DNA of 64,000 bases from CAJXMH01 sp040220135. GTDB taxonomy: Bacteria; Bacteroidota; Bacteroidia; Flavobacteriales_E; Vicingaceae. The stretch's first letter is position 1. Each line of letters opens with the position of its first letter. The notes beneath the pieces are model-generated. The model saw only the letters and a list, made by a program, of their open reading frames with translations. It was not told the origin of the DNA and ran no database searches. The DNA lies in the NCBI GenBank assembly GCA_040220135.1, contig JAVJTT010000021.1, forward strand, positions 1 through 64,000. The letters are read 5' to 3'. The position numbers and the translations under genes were made by a program. Shown here in pieces: positions 42,422 through 52,187 of this stretch.

Positions 42422-45112
42422 ATGAAAACGCTTCTAAAGATTGTCGGTGGTCTCATTGTAATCATCGTTTTAGCTCTTATTCTAGTTCCCATCATCTTCA
42501 AGGACGATATCGTTAAGATTGTTAAAGAAGAAACCAATAATGCAGTTAATGCCAAAGTGGAATTTGGTGAGTTTGACCTGAGCCTTATCAAAAGCTTTCC
42601 AGACTTCTTCTTTGTAATTGAAGACGTATCCGTTACCGGAATCAATGAGTTTGAAGGAGTGAAGTTAGCGGACATCAAAGAGCTTGACCTTACGGTTGAC
42701 TTGATGTCAGTGATCAATGGAGAATCGATTAATGTGAAGCAAATCACCATCATTGAGCCTTACATAGAAGCCAAGGTACTAGCAGATGGTAAAGCCAACT
42801 GGGACATTGCCAAAGAAAGTGAAGCAGGTGAAGAAGTAGAAGAAGTAGAAACTGAAGAAGCTGCATCTTTCAAAATGGAATTGAAGAACATCAGCATTCA
42901 AAAAGGGAGAGTAATTTATGATGATGCCACATTGCCGATGCACATGGACATCAATCAATTGAATTTAGGTATTACCGGAAACATGACGGAGGCCGTTACA
43001 ACTTTAGACTCTAAAGGAAGTGTAGAGTCTTTCAATTTGACCTTCGATGGAGTAAAGTACATGAATGAGGTGAAGGTAATGTTAGATGCACTGATAGAAA
43101 TGAACTTAGAAGAGATGAAGTTTACTTTCAAAGAGAATGAGCTTCGTGCGAATGAATTGCCCCTGGCTTTTGATGGCTGGTTGGCCATGCCCAATGAATC
43201 TATTGATATGGACATTAGCTATGCCGCCAAAGAGACGGAGTTCAAACATTTACTTTCTATGATTCCGGCTGAGTTTGCCAAAGATTTAGAAGGGGTAAAA
43301 ACTTCGGGTACATTGGCTTTAGATGGTTATGTAAAAGGTTCCTACTTGGATAGCATTTATCCGGGATTTGGCGTGAATATGATGGTTAACAATGCCATGT
43401 TCCAATATCCTGACTTACCAAAATCGGTCGATGAAATTAACATTGAAGCCCATGTGGATTGCGAATCCGGTGATTTGGATGAAACCATTGTGGATGTGCC
43501 AAAGTTTCACTTAATGTTAGCTGACAACCCCTTTGATCTTAACTTTTACTTGGCAACGCCACTTTCTGATCCTTACATTAGAGCCGGAATGAAAGGTAAA
43601 GTAGTGTTGGATAACATTAAGGATGTGGTGCCACTTGAGAAGGGTGATGAGCTTTCAGGAACCATCACATCTGACTTTTCTTTAGCCGGAAACTTATCGA
43701 CCATAGAGCAAGAACGATACGAAGAATTTAAGGCTGAAGGGCAACTCATTGTTGAGAATATTCATTACAAAACAGATTCTTTAGATTATCCGGTTGATCT
43801 GCACAAAGCTGACATGGTCTTTAGTCCTCGCTTTGTAGAGCTTAAACAATTGGACATGAACCTAGGTAAAAGTGACATGTCGATGGATGGACGCTTAGAG
43901 AACTTTATCGGCTATGCGCTTAAAGATGACCAAACTTTAATAGCCAGGGTGAACTTTCGTTCGAAACTCATGGATATTAACGAATTAGCCGGTATCGACC
44001 CCAATGCTGAAGAAACCGAAGAGGAAAGCACAGAGACAGACACCACTGCTACTGATGAGCCCATGGAAGCGGTGCTATTACCCAAGCATATTGACTTTGT
44101 AGCTAAAGCAAGAATTGGTGAATTGATTTTTGATAATATGAACATCAAACAAATTGATGGCGGAATTAGCTTGAAAGAAGAAAAAATGAAGCTTCAGGAA
44201 ACATCCATGAACCTTTTAGGCGGTAGCATGATGATGAATGGGCTTTATGAAACTACTGACTCTTTAAGGCCGGCCTATGATTTTGAGATGAAGATCAAAG
44301 ATTTTGATGTGCAGCAAACGGTTCAAACCATGAATACGGTTGAAAAACTTGCCCCCATTGCCAAAAAGAGTGAAGGGCAATATAACACTCAATTAAGCAT
44401 TAAAGGGGCCTTGACAAAACAAATGGATCCCATTTATGAAAGCATGTTTGGTTCGGGGAGTTTGCAGACTTCCAATATTCAAGTAAAAGATTACAAGCCG
44501 CTAAAAAAGGTAGCTGATGCAATCAAGTATAATAAAATCAATCCTTTAAGTTTAAAAGATGCTAATTTGAACTTTAAGATAACAGAAGGGAAGGTTTATG
44601 TAGACCCTTTTGATATTAAGGTGGGGGACAGTAAGGTTACCATAGCCGGTAGTAACTCTTTCGACCAAACCATAGATTACACTTTTAGCTTTGCCATTCC
44701 TCGGAAAGAGTTTGGCGGATCTGCTAACAAAGCAGTTGATGGATTGTTAGCTCAAGCTTCAAACAAAGGCATTGATATTGACGTAGCCGATGTCATAAAC
44801 GTTGATGTTCGATTGGTGGGACCTGCTTCAGACCCAGAAATTAAAACTGATTTCAAGAAGGCTGCAAGCAATGCTACTGATGCCTTAAAGAAAAAAGCCG
44901 AAGAAGAGTTTAATAAGAAGAAAGAGGAATTAGAGAAAAAGGCAAGGGAAGAACTAGAGAAAAAGAAAAAAGAGGCTGAAGAAAAAGCAAAAGAGGAAAT
45001 AGAAAAGGCCAAGAAAAAGGCCGAAGAAGAGTTAGAAAAGAAAAAGAAAGAGGCCGAAGAAAAGTTGAAAGATGAAGCCAAGAAAAAGTTGAAGGGCTTA
45101 TTTGGTGGCTAA
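42422..45112 (+). CDS. AsmA-like protein with long charged C-terminal coil
   Basis: An 896-aa protein with one N-terminal membrane helix (about 5-27), then a long beta-rich AsmA/TamB-like region (VEFGEFDLSLIKSFPDFFFV opens it). The last 90 residues are a Lys/Glu-rich helix of repeated EELEKKKKEAEEK type. AsmA-like proteins are thought to bridge the periplasm and move phospholipids; that role is by family. Two acidic low-complexity stretches (near 140 and 530) interrupt the fold. Confidence 0.88.
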   Translation: MKTLLKIVGGLIVIIVLALILVPIIFKDDIVKIVKEETNNAVNAKVEFGEFDLSLIKSFPDFFFVIEDVSVTGINEFEGVKLADIKELDLTVDLMSVINGESINVKQITIIEPYIEAKVLADGKANWDIAKESEAGEEVEEVETEEAASFKMELKNISIQKGRVIYDDATLPMHMDINQLNLGITGNMTEAVTTLDSKGSVESFNLTFDGVKYMNEVKVMLDALIEMNLEEMKFTFKENELRANELPLAFDGWLAMPNESIDMDISYAAKETEFKHLLSMIPAEFAKDLEGVKTSGTLALDGYVKGSYLDSIYPGFGVNMMVNNAMFQYPDLPKSVDEINIEAHVDCESGDLDETIVDVPKFHLMLADNPFDLNFYLATPLSDPYIRAGMKGKVVLDNIKDVVPLEKGDELSGTITSDFSLAGNLSTIEQERYEEFKAEGQLIVENIHYKTDSLDYPVDLHKADMVFSPRFVELKQLDMNLGKSDMSMDGRLENFIGYALKDDQTLIARVNFRSKLMDINELAGIDPNAEETEEESTETDTTATDEPMEAVLLPKHIDFVAKARIGELIFDNMNIKQIDGGISLKEEKMKLQETSMNLLGGSMMMNGLYETTDSLRPAYDFEMKIKDFDVQQTVQTMNTVEKLAPIAKKSEGQYNTQLSIKGALTKQMDPIYESMFGSGSLQTSNIQVKDYKPLKKVADAIKYNKINPLSLKDANLNFKITEGKVYVDPFDIKVGDSKVTIAGSNSFDQTIDYTFSFAIPRKEFGGSANKAVDGLLAQASNKGIDIDVADVINVDVRLVGPASDPEIKTDFKKAASNATDALKKKAEEEFNKKKEELEKKAREELEKKKKEAEEKAKEEIEKAKKKAEEELEKKKKEAEEKLKDEAKKKLKGLFGG

Positions 45113-45153
45113 GAAAGCTTTTGAGTTTATTTGCAAGGCTTATTTGGGATTGA

Positions 45154-47163
45154 ATGGTAGAGCATAATTTGAAACGTAACAAAAGCGCCTTTGCGCTAAT
45201 CTTTTTTGTATTTCTTTCTTTCGGACTTTCTGCTCAAAAGGAGGCTGATTGTGGTAAAGCCAATAAAAAGGCACAAAAACTTTTTGACAAAGCGAAACAG
45301 CATGCTTTTCGAGGAAGTCAGGCATACAATTACTTAGTCTCTGCCGTTACAGAAGATGAAGACTTCGTAGAAGCTTACTCTATTCTAGCTCACCTTAACG
45401 AGCAAAAGGGGAGTCGAAACCCTCAGAACATTAACCGCACTTTGTCTTATTACAAAAAGGCACATGAAGCTTGTGCCGCCTATAGAAACTACGAAGCTGC
45501 CTATTGGTTGGCTGAGTTTCATTTTAAAAATGGAGAATACGATCAAGCTGAGCCATTTGTGAATCTATATGTTGAGAAAGCTAATGGTAGCGCTGCAGAT
45601 GAACAGATGATTCAAGCTATGCAAATGCAAGAACGCATAAAAGCTTATCGTGAAATCTTTAAAAATCCGGTTCCTTTCAATCCAAAGAAAGTAGAAGGTC
45701 CTTCTACCAATGATGATGAATTTTTGCCCATGCTTTCACCCGACAATCAGTTTCTTTTTTACACGAGAAGGATGGAGGTTGACTCGAAAAGTGCATTGGG
45801 AAAGGTGCAGAAAGAAGTCTTTATTCAAAGTCGCAAAAAGTACGACGGAACTTATTCTCAAGGCATCCCACTGCCTACTCCCTTTAACAAGGGCAGCTAC
45901 CAAGGCGGTTCTTCCATTTCGGTAGACAATAAATGGCTATTTATTACCATTGTAGAGCAAACCCCTTGTCGGGCAGGAGGTGGTAGAACAGTGGGTTTTT
46001 CCAACGGAGATATTTATTATGCTCGTTTTCAAGGTGGGCAATGGAGTGAGTTAAAAAGCATTGGCGATCACATTAATGGACGCTGTACTTGGGAAGGACA
46101 ACCTTCCATCTCTGCCGATAACAAAACCCTCTATTTTGCCAGCGCACGAGGTGAAGACAACTACGGAGGCATGGATTTGTACAAAAGTGAAAAGCAGGAA
46201 GATGGTAGCTGGGGGCCTCCCATTAACTTGGGGCCTAGCATCAACACTTCCGGAAATGAAAAGTCGCCTTTTATGCACTCCGACTCTTACACTTTGTATT
46301 TCTCATCAGACGGGCACCCGGGAGTTGGAGGACAAGATGTGTTCTTTACCCGAATTAATAAGTTTGGCAAATTTGATGCGCCGGTAAATCTGGGTGTTCC
46401 TATTAATACCGAAGAAGATGAACACGGTTTTATGGTGAGCACGGATGGAAAGTACGGCTACTTTTCCTCAGACATGAACAGCAAAAGTTTAGACATTTTT
46501 TATTTTGATTTACCGGAAAAAGCTAGGCCAGATGATGTGGTGTTTTTAAAAGGTAGCGTTGAAAGCAAGAACCCCGATGCAGCCAAAGGATTATCCATTG
46601 AATTGAAGAACATGGAAACCAACCAAGTGATAGAAGGTGTGGTGGATGAAGAAAGTGGTGAATATGTTGCTGTAGTTGCAGCTAGCGAAAATCAAGACGT
46701 TATGATGATGGCCAAAAAGAATGGTTATGCCTTTTCTTCGCAATACATTAATACCGGCAAAGATTTGGTAGGGAAACCGCGTAGGGCTAAACCAATGGAA
46801 ATTAACCCAATCGAAGCGGGCGAAACCTACCGCATTAACAATATAAATTTTGCCACTGATTCTTATCAACTAAATGAACAAGTGATGAACGTCTTGAATG
46901 AGTTCATTGGCTTTTTAGAGGTGAATAGTTCTGTTCGTATTATGATTCAAGGTCATACGGATAATGTGGGGGACGCAGCGGATAATCTAACGCTTTCAAC
47001 AGAAAGAGCGAAAGCGGTTAATAACTATTTGATCTTAGAAGGAATTGATCCTAATCGATTAGAGTTTAAAGGGTTTGGAGAAAGCAAACCCATTGCCTCA
47101 AACGAGACAGAGGAGGGAAGAGCAAAAAATCGTCGAACTGAATTTGTGGTACTTTCAAAATAG
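45154..47163 (+). CDS. OmpA-family protein with TPR and PD40 repeats
   Basis: A 669-aa exported protein (signal to about 29, LSAQ). Order: TPR-like helices (35-160), a PD40/WD40-like beta propeller (180-450, blades such as LYFASARGEDNYGGMDLYKS and LYFSSDGHPGVGGQDVFFT), a carboxypeptidase-regulatory-like domain (about 465-545) and an OmpA peptidoglycan-binding domain (about 560-669, IQGHTDNVGDAADNLTLSTE). This is the same order as the T9SS protein PorE, but PorE is a lipoprotein and no lipobox is seen here. Envelope anchoring to peptidoglycan is likely. Confidence 0.88.
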   Translation: MVEHNLKRNKSAFALIFFVFLSFGLSAQKEADCGKANKKAQKLFDKAKQHAFRGSQAYNYLVSAVTEDEDFVEAYSILAHLNEQKGSRNPQNINRTLSYYKKAHEACAAYRNYEAAYWLAEFHFKNGEYDQAEPFVNLYVEKANGSAADEQMIQAMQMQERIKAYREIFKNPVPFNPKKVEGPSTNDDEFLPMLSPDNQFLFYTRRMEVDSKSALGKVQKEVFIQSRKKYDGTYSQGIPLPTPFNKGSYQGGSSISVDNKWLFITIVEQTPCRAGGGRTVGFSNGDIYYARFQGGQWSELKSIGDHINGRCTWEGQPSISADNKTLYFASARGEDNYGGMDLYKSEKQEDGSWGPPINLGPSINTSGNEKSPFMHSDSYTLYFSSDGHPGVGGQDVFFTRINKFGKFDAPVNLGVPINTEEDEHGFMVSTDGKYGYFSSDMNSKSLDIFYFDLPEKARPDDVVFLKGSVESKNPDAAKGLSIELKNMETNQVIEGVVDEESGEYVAVVAASENQDVMMMAKKNGYAFSSQYINTGKDLVGKPRRAKPMEINPIEAGETYRINNINFATDSYQLNEQVMNVLNEFIGFLEVNSSVRIMIQGHTDNVGDAADNLTLSTERAKAVNNYLILEGIDPNRLEFKGFGESKPIASNETEEGRAKNRRTEFVVLSK

Positions 47164-47183
47164 GGAGAAAGCGCTTACTTTTG
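47153..47183 (+). promoter_or_regulatory. Promoter with -7 box TACTTTTG
   Basis: TACTTTTG at 47176-47183 with TTT at 47153-47155 (20-bp spacing) lies 19 nt before the DUF4920 gene. Confidence 0.5.
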
Positions 47184-47202
47184 CGCGAATAAAATACATG
47201 AT

Positions 47203-47760
47203 ATGAAAAAGATAAGTTACTTATTGACAACCACTGCAGTGGTATTTGCTTTTGCCTGCGGACAAGCAGAGAAGAAAGCCGAAACAGAAGAAACAACAAC
47301 CGAAGCTGCCTCTACTGAAGCCAGTATGGAAGAAGAAATAGTTGAAGAAACTACTGAAGCAGAGGGAGATAGTCTTCACTTTGGAGAATTAATCGATGAA
47401 AATGGAGCTTTGACGATTGATGAATTTGCCACTAAAATGAATGGTAAAGATTCATTAAAGGTGAAAATTTCTGCTACTGCTACTGATGTGTGTCAGAAAA
47501 AAGGTTGCTGGATGAAAGTACAAACCGCTGACGGTGGAAAAATGAGAATCCGTTTTAAAGATTATGGATTTTTTGTGCCAAAAGACATCAGCGGGAAACA
47601 AGTTGTATTTGAAGGAGTTGCTTTTCAAGATACTACTACGGTAGAAGATTTAAAGCACTACGCAGAAGATGCTGGAAAATCAGCCGAAGAAATTGCAGCC
47701 ATTACGGAGCCTGAAATTCAAACTGCTTTTATGGCACATGGTGTGATGATCAAGCAATAA
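47203..47760 (+). CDS. DUF4920 lipoprotein
   Basis: A 185-aa lipoprotein with lipobox FAFAC (Cys19), then a Glu/Thr-rich acidic linker (about 22-60), then the DUF4920 domain: KVKISATATDVCQKKGCWMKV, MRIRFKDYGFFVPKDISGKQVVFEG. The Cys-x4-Cys pair (DVCQKKGC) is conserved in the family and may bind metal. The function is unknown. Confidence 0.88.
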   Translation: MKKISYLLTTTAVVFAFACGQAEKKAETEETTTEAASTEASMEEEIVEETTEAEGDSLHFGELIDENGALTIDEFATKMNGKDSLKVKISATATDVCQKKGCWMKVQTADGGKMRIRFKDYGFFVPKDISGKQVVFEGVAFQDTTTVEDLKHYAEDAGKSAEEIAAITEPEIQTAFMAHGVMIKQ

Positions 47761-47780
47761 GCGCAAAGTCAAACAAAATT

Positions 47781-47806
47781 AAAAATCCCGCAATTGCGGG
47801 ATTTTT
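47781..47806. terminator. Bidirectional intrinsic terminator
   Basis: The palindrome AAAAATCCCGCAATTGCGGG continues into ATTTTTTT. It ends the DUF4920 gene on the plus strand and the RDD gene on the minus strand. Confidence 0.9.
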
Positions 47807-48313
47807 TTATGCTTTGAACTGAACCTTTGTTTCCGCCCAATTATCATAAAGACTTACTTGGCCTTTACTCCTTAATAGGCTTACAAAGTAGACAGCAGCC
47901 ACTAATTGGGGCACAATTAAAAATAGCCACACCCAAATAGGCGTTTCCATTTCTTGCAGGCTGTAATAAACGACCCAATGCACTCCAGTATGAGCGATTT
48001 CCCAAGGCAAAAACTTAAAGACATTTCGTAGTAGTATCGCATTCTTACTTTTAGCATGCAGTTCGATTCCCATTTTTCGCTTTCCAAAAGTTCCTCTTTG
48101 CTTGCTACTTTCACTCCAATAGAAATAAAAGAAAACAGGCAAAGTGAGTGTGACAAATCCCAAAAGTTGAGCAGATACAGGGTGTAGCGATTGGACTTCA
48201 AGCTCAAAACTATAAATGATACTAAAGGAAGCACCGATCAATAAGCTGATGTAAATCAGCATGATCAAGTAGTCGATTAAAAAGGAAATTACTCTTTTGT
48301 GAAGTAGTTTCAT
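47807..48313 (-). CDS. RDD family membrane protein
   Basis: A 168-aa protein starting at ATG 48313 (MKLLHKRVISFLIDYLIMLI); the longer frame begins with TTG. It shows the RDD pattern: the R and D residues in RVISFLIDYL, a central QRGTFGKRKMGIEL, and three to four membrane helices. Members are often small transporters or sodium/proton-linked proteins, but this one has no assigned substrate. Confidence 0.85.
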   Translation of the reverse strand: MKLLHKRVISFLIDYLIMLIYISLLIGASFSIIYSFELEVQSLHPVSAQLLGFVTLTLPVFFYFYWSESSKQRGTFGKRKMGIELHAKSKNAILLRNVFKFLPWEIAHTGVHWVVYYSLQEMETPIWVWLFLIVPQLVAAVYFVSLLRSKGQVSLYDNWAETKVQFKA

Positions 48314-48385
48314 CTCTTGCAATTTAAGATTCTAAGATAAACCTAAAAGCAAGGTTTTTTGTGGGAAAATTTACAGAAGGCATTT

Positions 48386-51229
48386 TTAAAAGGAAGTAGA
48401 AAAGTAAAGACCATGCTGCCACTCTCCTGACTGCTCATTTCCGACATCTTGCAGTCGATAAGCGGAACGTACTCCAATACTCAACTCAGTCCAATTAAAC
48501 CAAACATTATCAAAACTAATTTCACTTCCTACACTTTTGTACATGCGTTTTCGGTCTATCACATCAACAAAACCTTCTCCATAGTCAAAAAAGAAATTGG
48601 CGCGGATTCGCTTAAAATAAGTGATGCCCCAGAAGCCCCAGTCCGGATAGAGTAGTGGTAAACGGTAGTTCGCTCCAAATCTGAGGTACTCATCGTTTAA
48701 GGGAGCGCTGTAGCCCCTTACATAGCTGAAGTTGTCGAGCCACTGATAAGGGTTGGCCAAAGACTCTTTTTGGTAAGCTAGCTGAAATTGCAAACTGTGA
48801 TTTGAGGTCAAGCCCGGTAAATAAGTGCGTAAGCTCATTTGTAAACGATCTTCTTCAAAACGACTTAAATGCAAGCCATAATTTATGGAAGTACGAAGCC
48901 CCCAAGGTGGGGCCAAATTTTGAACCGCCCTTCTTCTTAAAAAGGAATAATTAAAATTAAGGTCGCTCATGTGATAACTTTCTACAGTCTTTTTATTTTG
49001 ATCGCTTAATTGCAGCCATCTATAATTGATACCGCTTTGAAAGAAATGCCTGTAATTTCCTTTTAAATAGCTAAGCGGAATACTCACGCCAAGTACAAAC
49101 TCATCTTGAGCAGCGTCTTTCCGTAAAATCGCTCGATTGGCCTCAAGTACATCAAAATCTCTAAAACTTCTTCGGGCTCTAAAGTTCAGGATGGGAAACC
49201 ATTTGCCGTATGAAAAACCGGCCTGATAAAAACTAGCTTTTTCATTTAAGTTGTATCCACCTCCCGCATTGGCACTTACCTCTCTAAGGTAATTGTCAAA
49301 CTCTAAATTTATTTCTTGAACTGCGGGACTAGCACTTAATGGCCAAGAGTGAAGCCGAAAACCGCGTAAAAGTCCTCGATAGCCTGTTTTTTCATAAGTA
49401 GAATCGGGTACTGCGGTCAAAAAATGCGGCTTCATTTTTTTACTATTTTCTAGCTGCCACACTTGATCTTTGGGTTCGATAAGGGACCTTTGTTGTTTAA
49501 GAGCTCCTTTTAAATCTAAGGCCGAGATTTTAAATCCATTGTACTTTCCTTCGGTGAAGTAGATTTTTTCTTTTTGGGAATGAAAGGTAGGATGATAAGC
49601 CCCACTTTGCGAAGAGCTTAATTGCACAATCTTTGACTTATCGCTTAAATCCAGTTGATAAATGTTATCGATTTGATCGAAGGAGGCGGTAAAATACAGT
49701 TGGTCTTCTATAATCCGAATGTCGTCGATGCTATGTGAAGTGGGTTCAGTCAATCGGCTAACAGATTTATCAGCTTCTAGTCTGACAATTGAAACTTTGC
49801 TGTTTTCTTGCAAAATGGTATACAACTTACCGTTTTTGTCTTGCGCTAAGCGACTAATAAAAAGGGGAAAGGGAAAAGACTGTAGCACTTTGAGCTGCTG
49901 ATCAGCTAGCCTAATTTCCACTACTTGGCAACCCAAGTCTAGGCCAAATTCAATGGCATAAACTGTTTTTCCATCGCGACTGATAAGTGGAGAAAACAAA
50001 CGTGCTTGTTGACTGAGCTTTGTTTTTTGTCTGCTATTGCGATTAAAAAGTACTACATCAGAATATTCTGCTCTGCTTCGGCGTGAATTGATTCCACTTT
50101 CAGTCCAAACAAGCAAAGAATCTTTCAAATGAAAATAGCGATCGAAGGTGAAGCCGGGTTCTGCAATCACTTGCTTTTTCGAAGAGTCAATCAAGACGAT
50201 TTGATCGGTTTTTTGATAGCTGTTTTCCCAAACCATTAATTCATCCGCTTCTGTGAATTGCGGAAAATAGTAGAAGTGAACCCTTTTCTCTTCCTTGATT
50301 AGTTCATGCGAAGTTAACTCTCTGTTTGCTAGTCGCCTTTCCCATAGTTGTTTAGAAGCTTCCCAAGCTGAATCGTAAAGTGTTAAAGTAGTAAAACCAC
50401 TGTGTTTCTTTAGCGCACGGCTGAAGGGGTAGATCACTTTATCATAGGCTGCGGCATCATGGAAGAGATTGGGAAGTATCTCACTGCCTTTCTCATTTTC
50501 TAAATGGCTTAATAAAGTATACCCCCAAGCATAATGGTTGGGTACTAAATCGCGTAATGAACCATTTCTGATCTTGGCATAGGGGTATTTCTTGTTGGCC
50601 TTTGCAATGGTGCGCTGCTGTAAAGTGAAAAAGGGGAGCCTGCCGCGACCACTTTCACTAAAATGAGTTTCACTAATTACGGCATCGCCTTCCCAAAACC
50701 AGTTGGGAATTGAAAAGTGAGAAAAACCAGACCAAGCGACTTCGCCAAATAACCAATAACCTACTTTGGTGGCACCTACTTTTGCATTTGCATTCTGCAA
50801 AACATGGCGGTATTCATGCAAAGCTAAAAGCTTCGCCCATTGTGTTGTGCCTAATTGTCGAAAGCTCTGCGGAGGACTGATAAAAAACTCCGAACGAAAT
50901 GGTGCTAAGCCCACATAGCCATTAGAGACTAAAGTCTGATTGTGTAATAGGATGGGAATTTGGGCATTACGGCTACCAATCGGGCGATGATGATGTGCTT
51001 GATGATGGAGTATGTTGGCCGTTTGCTCAGCGAGACCATAAAGACCTTTTGGATAAATAAAAGAAGCTGAAGGGGTTTTAATTTCTTGCCAAGCTTGGTG
51101 ATTGGGATTAATGCCCAGGTTTTGGCCCTGAAGTTGCGCGCCGAAAAAGAAAAAGAAAATCAAAAAGCGGCAGTGCCAAGCACTACCGCTTTGAATGAAA
51201 TTCTGTTTATGTATGCGTTTTGACAACAA
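48386..51229 (-). CDS. Metallopeptidase-like, beta-propeller and beta-barrel protein
   Basis: A 947-aa exported protein (signal core near 21-35, RFLIFFFFFGAQLQGQ). Residues 40-290 show a gluzincin-like zinc site: HEYRH (H138, E139, H142) with a later FWEGDA (E180), as in peptidase-MA proteins. Residues about 300-600 resemble a PD40/TolB-type beta propeller, and 600-947 look like an outer-membrane beta barrel ending in an aromatic residue (YFSTSF). The start is a TTG 7 nt after the USP gene; no ATG is available. The substrate is unknown. Confidence 0.72.
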   Translation of the reverse strand: MLSKRIHKQNFIQSGSAWHCRFLIFFFFFGAQLQGQNLGINPNHQAWQEIKTPSASFIYPKGLYGLAEQTANILHHQAHHHRPIGSRNAQIPILLHNQTLVSNGYVGLAPFRSEFFISPPQSFRQLGTTQWAKLLALHEYRHVLQNANAKVGATKVGYWLFGEVAWSGFSHFSIPNWFWEGDAVISETHFSESGRGRLPFFTLQQRTIAKANKKYPYAKIRNGSLRDLVPNHYAWGYTLLSHLENEKGSEILPNLFHDAAAYDKVIYPFSRALKKHSGFTTLTLYDSAWEASKQLWERRLANRELTSHELIKEEKRVHFYYFPQFTEADELMVWENSYQKTDQIVLIDSSKKQVIAEPGFTFDRYFHLKDSLLVWTESGINSRRSRAEYSDVVLFNRNSRQKTKLSQQARLFSPLISRDGKTVYAIEFGLDLGCQVVEIRLADQQLKVLQSFPFPLFISRLAQDKNGKLYTILQENSKVSIVRLEADKSVSRLTEPTSHSIDDIRIIEDQLYFTASFDQIDNIYQLDLSDKSKIVQLSSSQSGAYHPTFHSQKEKIYFTEGKYNGFKISALDLKGALKQQRSLIEPKDQVWQLENSKKMKPHFLTAVPDSTYEKTGYRGLLRGFRLHSWPLSASPAVQEINLEFDNYLREVSANAGGGYNLNEKASFYQAGFSYGKWFPILNFRARRSFRDFDVLEANRAILRKDAAQDEFVLGVSIPLSYLKGNYRHFFQSGINYRWLQLSDQNKKTVESYHMSDLNFNYSFLRRRAVQNLAPPWGLRTSINYGLHLSRFEEDRLQMSLRTYLPGLTSNHSLQFQLAYQKESLANPYQWLDNFSYVRGYSAPLNDEYLRFGANYRLPLLYPDWGFWGITYFKRIRANFFFDYGEGFVDVIDRKRMYKSVGSEISFDNVWFNWTELSIGVRSAYRLQDVGNEQSGEWQHGLYFSTSF

Positions 51230-51235
51230 AAAGAT

Positions 51236-52039
51236 TTACTCTGGAATCACTAATACCGGAAGATTAGCATGCATTACCGCTTTCCTACTATCGCTCCGAT
51301 TGAAAAAGCGCTCCCAAAAGGTTTGCTTGTGACGCAACAGAACCAAAAGGGCTTTGCTGTCTTTAATTCCTTTCTTTAAGCCAGATTCATAGTCATCCCC
51401 ATGACTTTCATGTAAGTCAATTGTAAAACCTTCAAATAGCTTTTTAAATTGTTCCCAATTTTGTAAGGGCGCATCTTCATCAATTCTTACGTGCAAGGCT
51501 CGCAAGGGTAAATTGTGGCGCTTGGCAAAATAGCGAATGGGGCCTGCTGCTTTTTCCGGATATTCCAGACCATCATAGCTGATGATCATTTCATTGATGC
51601 CTTTTTCGCGGTAGTTTTCAGGAATTACATAAAGTGGTCGATTTAGGCTGCGCATCATATCTACCGTGCTACTTCCAATCAAGACTTCCTTGACACCGGA
51701 AGCCCCTTTTGTTCCCATAACCAAACAGTCTGCATCCAATTCAGATGCTAAGATCTTACATTGCTCTGAAAAGTCACCTTGGGCAATATGAGTTTCAATT
51801 TTTAAGTCATGGTTTGGAAAACGCGCTTTTAATTTTTCACAGAAGTCTTCCATGTCTTTTTTCGACTGTTTTTGCAGTTCATCAAGCAAGTAGAAAAGGC
51901 CACTAGTGCCTCCATGAGGGATGTTGTATACATTTACTAGTGCAAGCTTGGTTTCTTCTTGCATTAACTTCTCTACCGTAAAGTCAACCGCCATTAAAGC
52001 ATTTTCTGAGAAGTCTGTGGGGATAAGTATCGTATTCAT
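51236..52039 (-). CDS. Universal stress protein, tandem UspA domains
   Basis: A 267-aa soluble protein starting at ATG 52039 (MNTILIPTDFSENALMAVDF). It contains two UspA-like domains. The first (1-145) has the ATP-binding pattern VMGTKGASGVKEVLIGSSTV; the second (about 150-267) is degenerate and lacks that loop. It is divergent from the Crp/Fnr regulator. Confidence 0.9.
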   Translation of the reverse strand: MNTILIPTDFSENALMAVDFTVEKLMQEETKLALVNVYNIPHGGTSGLFYLLDELQKQSKKDMEDFCEKLKARFPNHDLKIETHIAQGDFSEQCKILASELDADCLVMGTKGASGVKEVLIGSSTVDMMRSLNRPLYVIPENYREKGINEMIISYDGLEYPEKAAGPIRYFAKRHNLPLRALHVRIDEDAPLQNWEQFKKLFEGFTIDLHESHGDDYESGLKKGIKDSKALLVLLRHKQTFWERFFNRSDSRKAVMHANLPVLVIPE

Positions 52040-52187
52040 ATTTTTTCTTTCAAATATCAAAACATAAAGATGAGAAAGAAATGACTTTTATCAGCTTCTT
52101 TCAGTATTAAATGATATTTATATTTTTCAATTAATTGGGGACCAAGGAAATCACTTAAATTCGCTTAAAAGAAAGACAATTTACACC

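Noticed and set aside
44752..45182. Ser/Phe-rich minus-strand ORFs
   Set aside because: They are the antisense of the Lys/Glu-rich tail of the AsmA-like protein.
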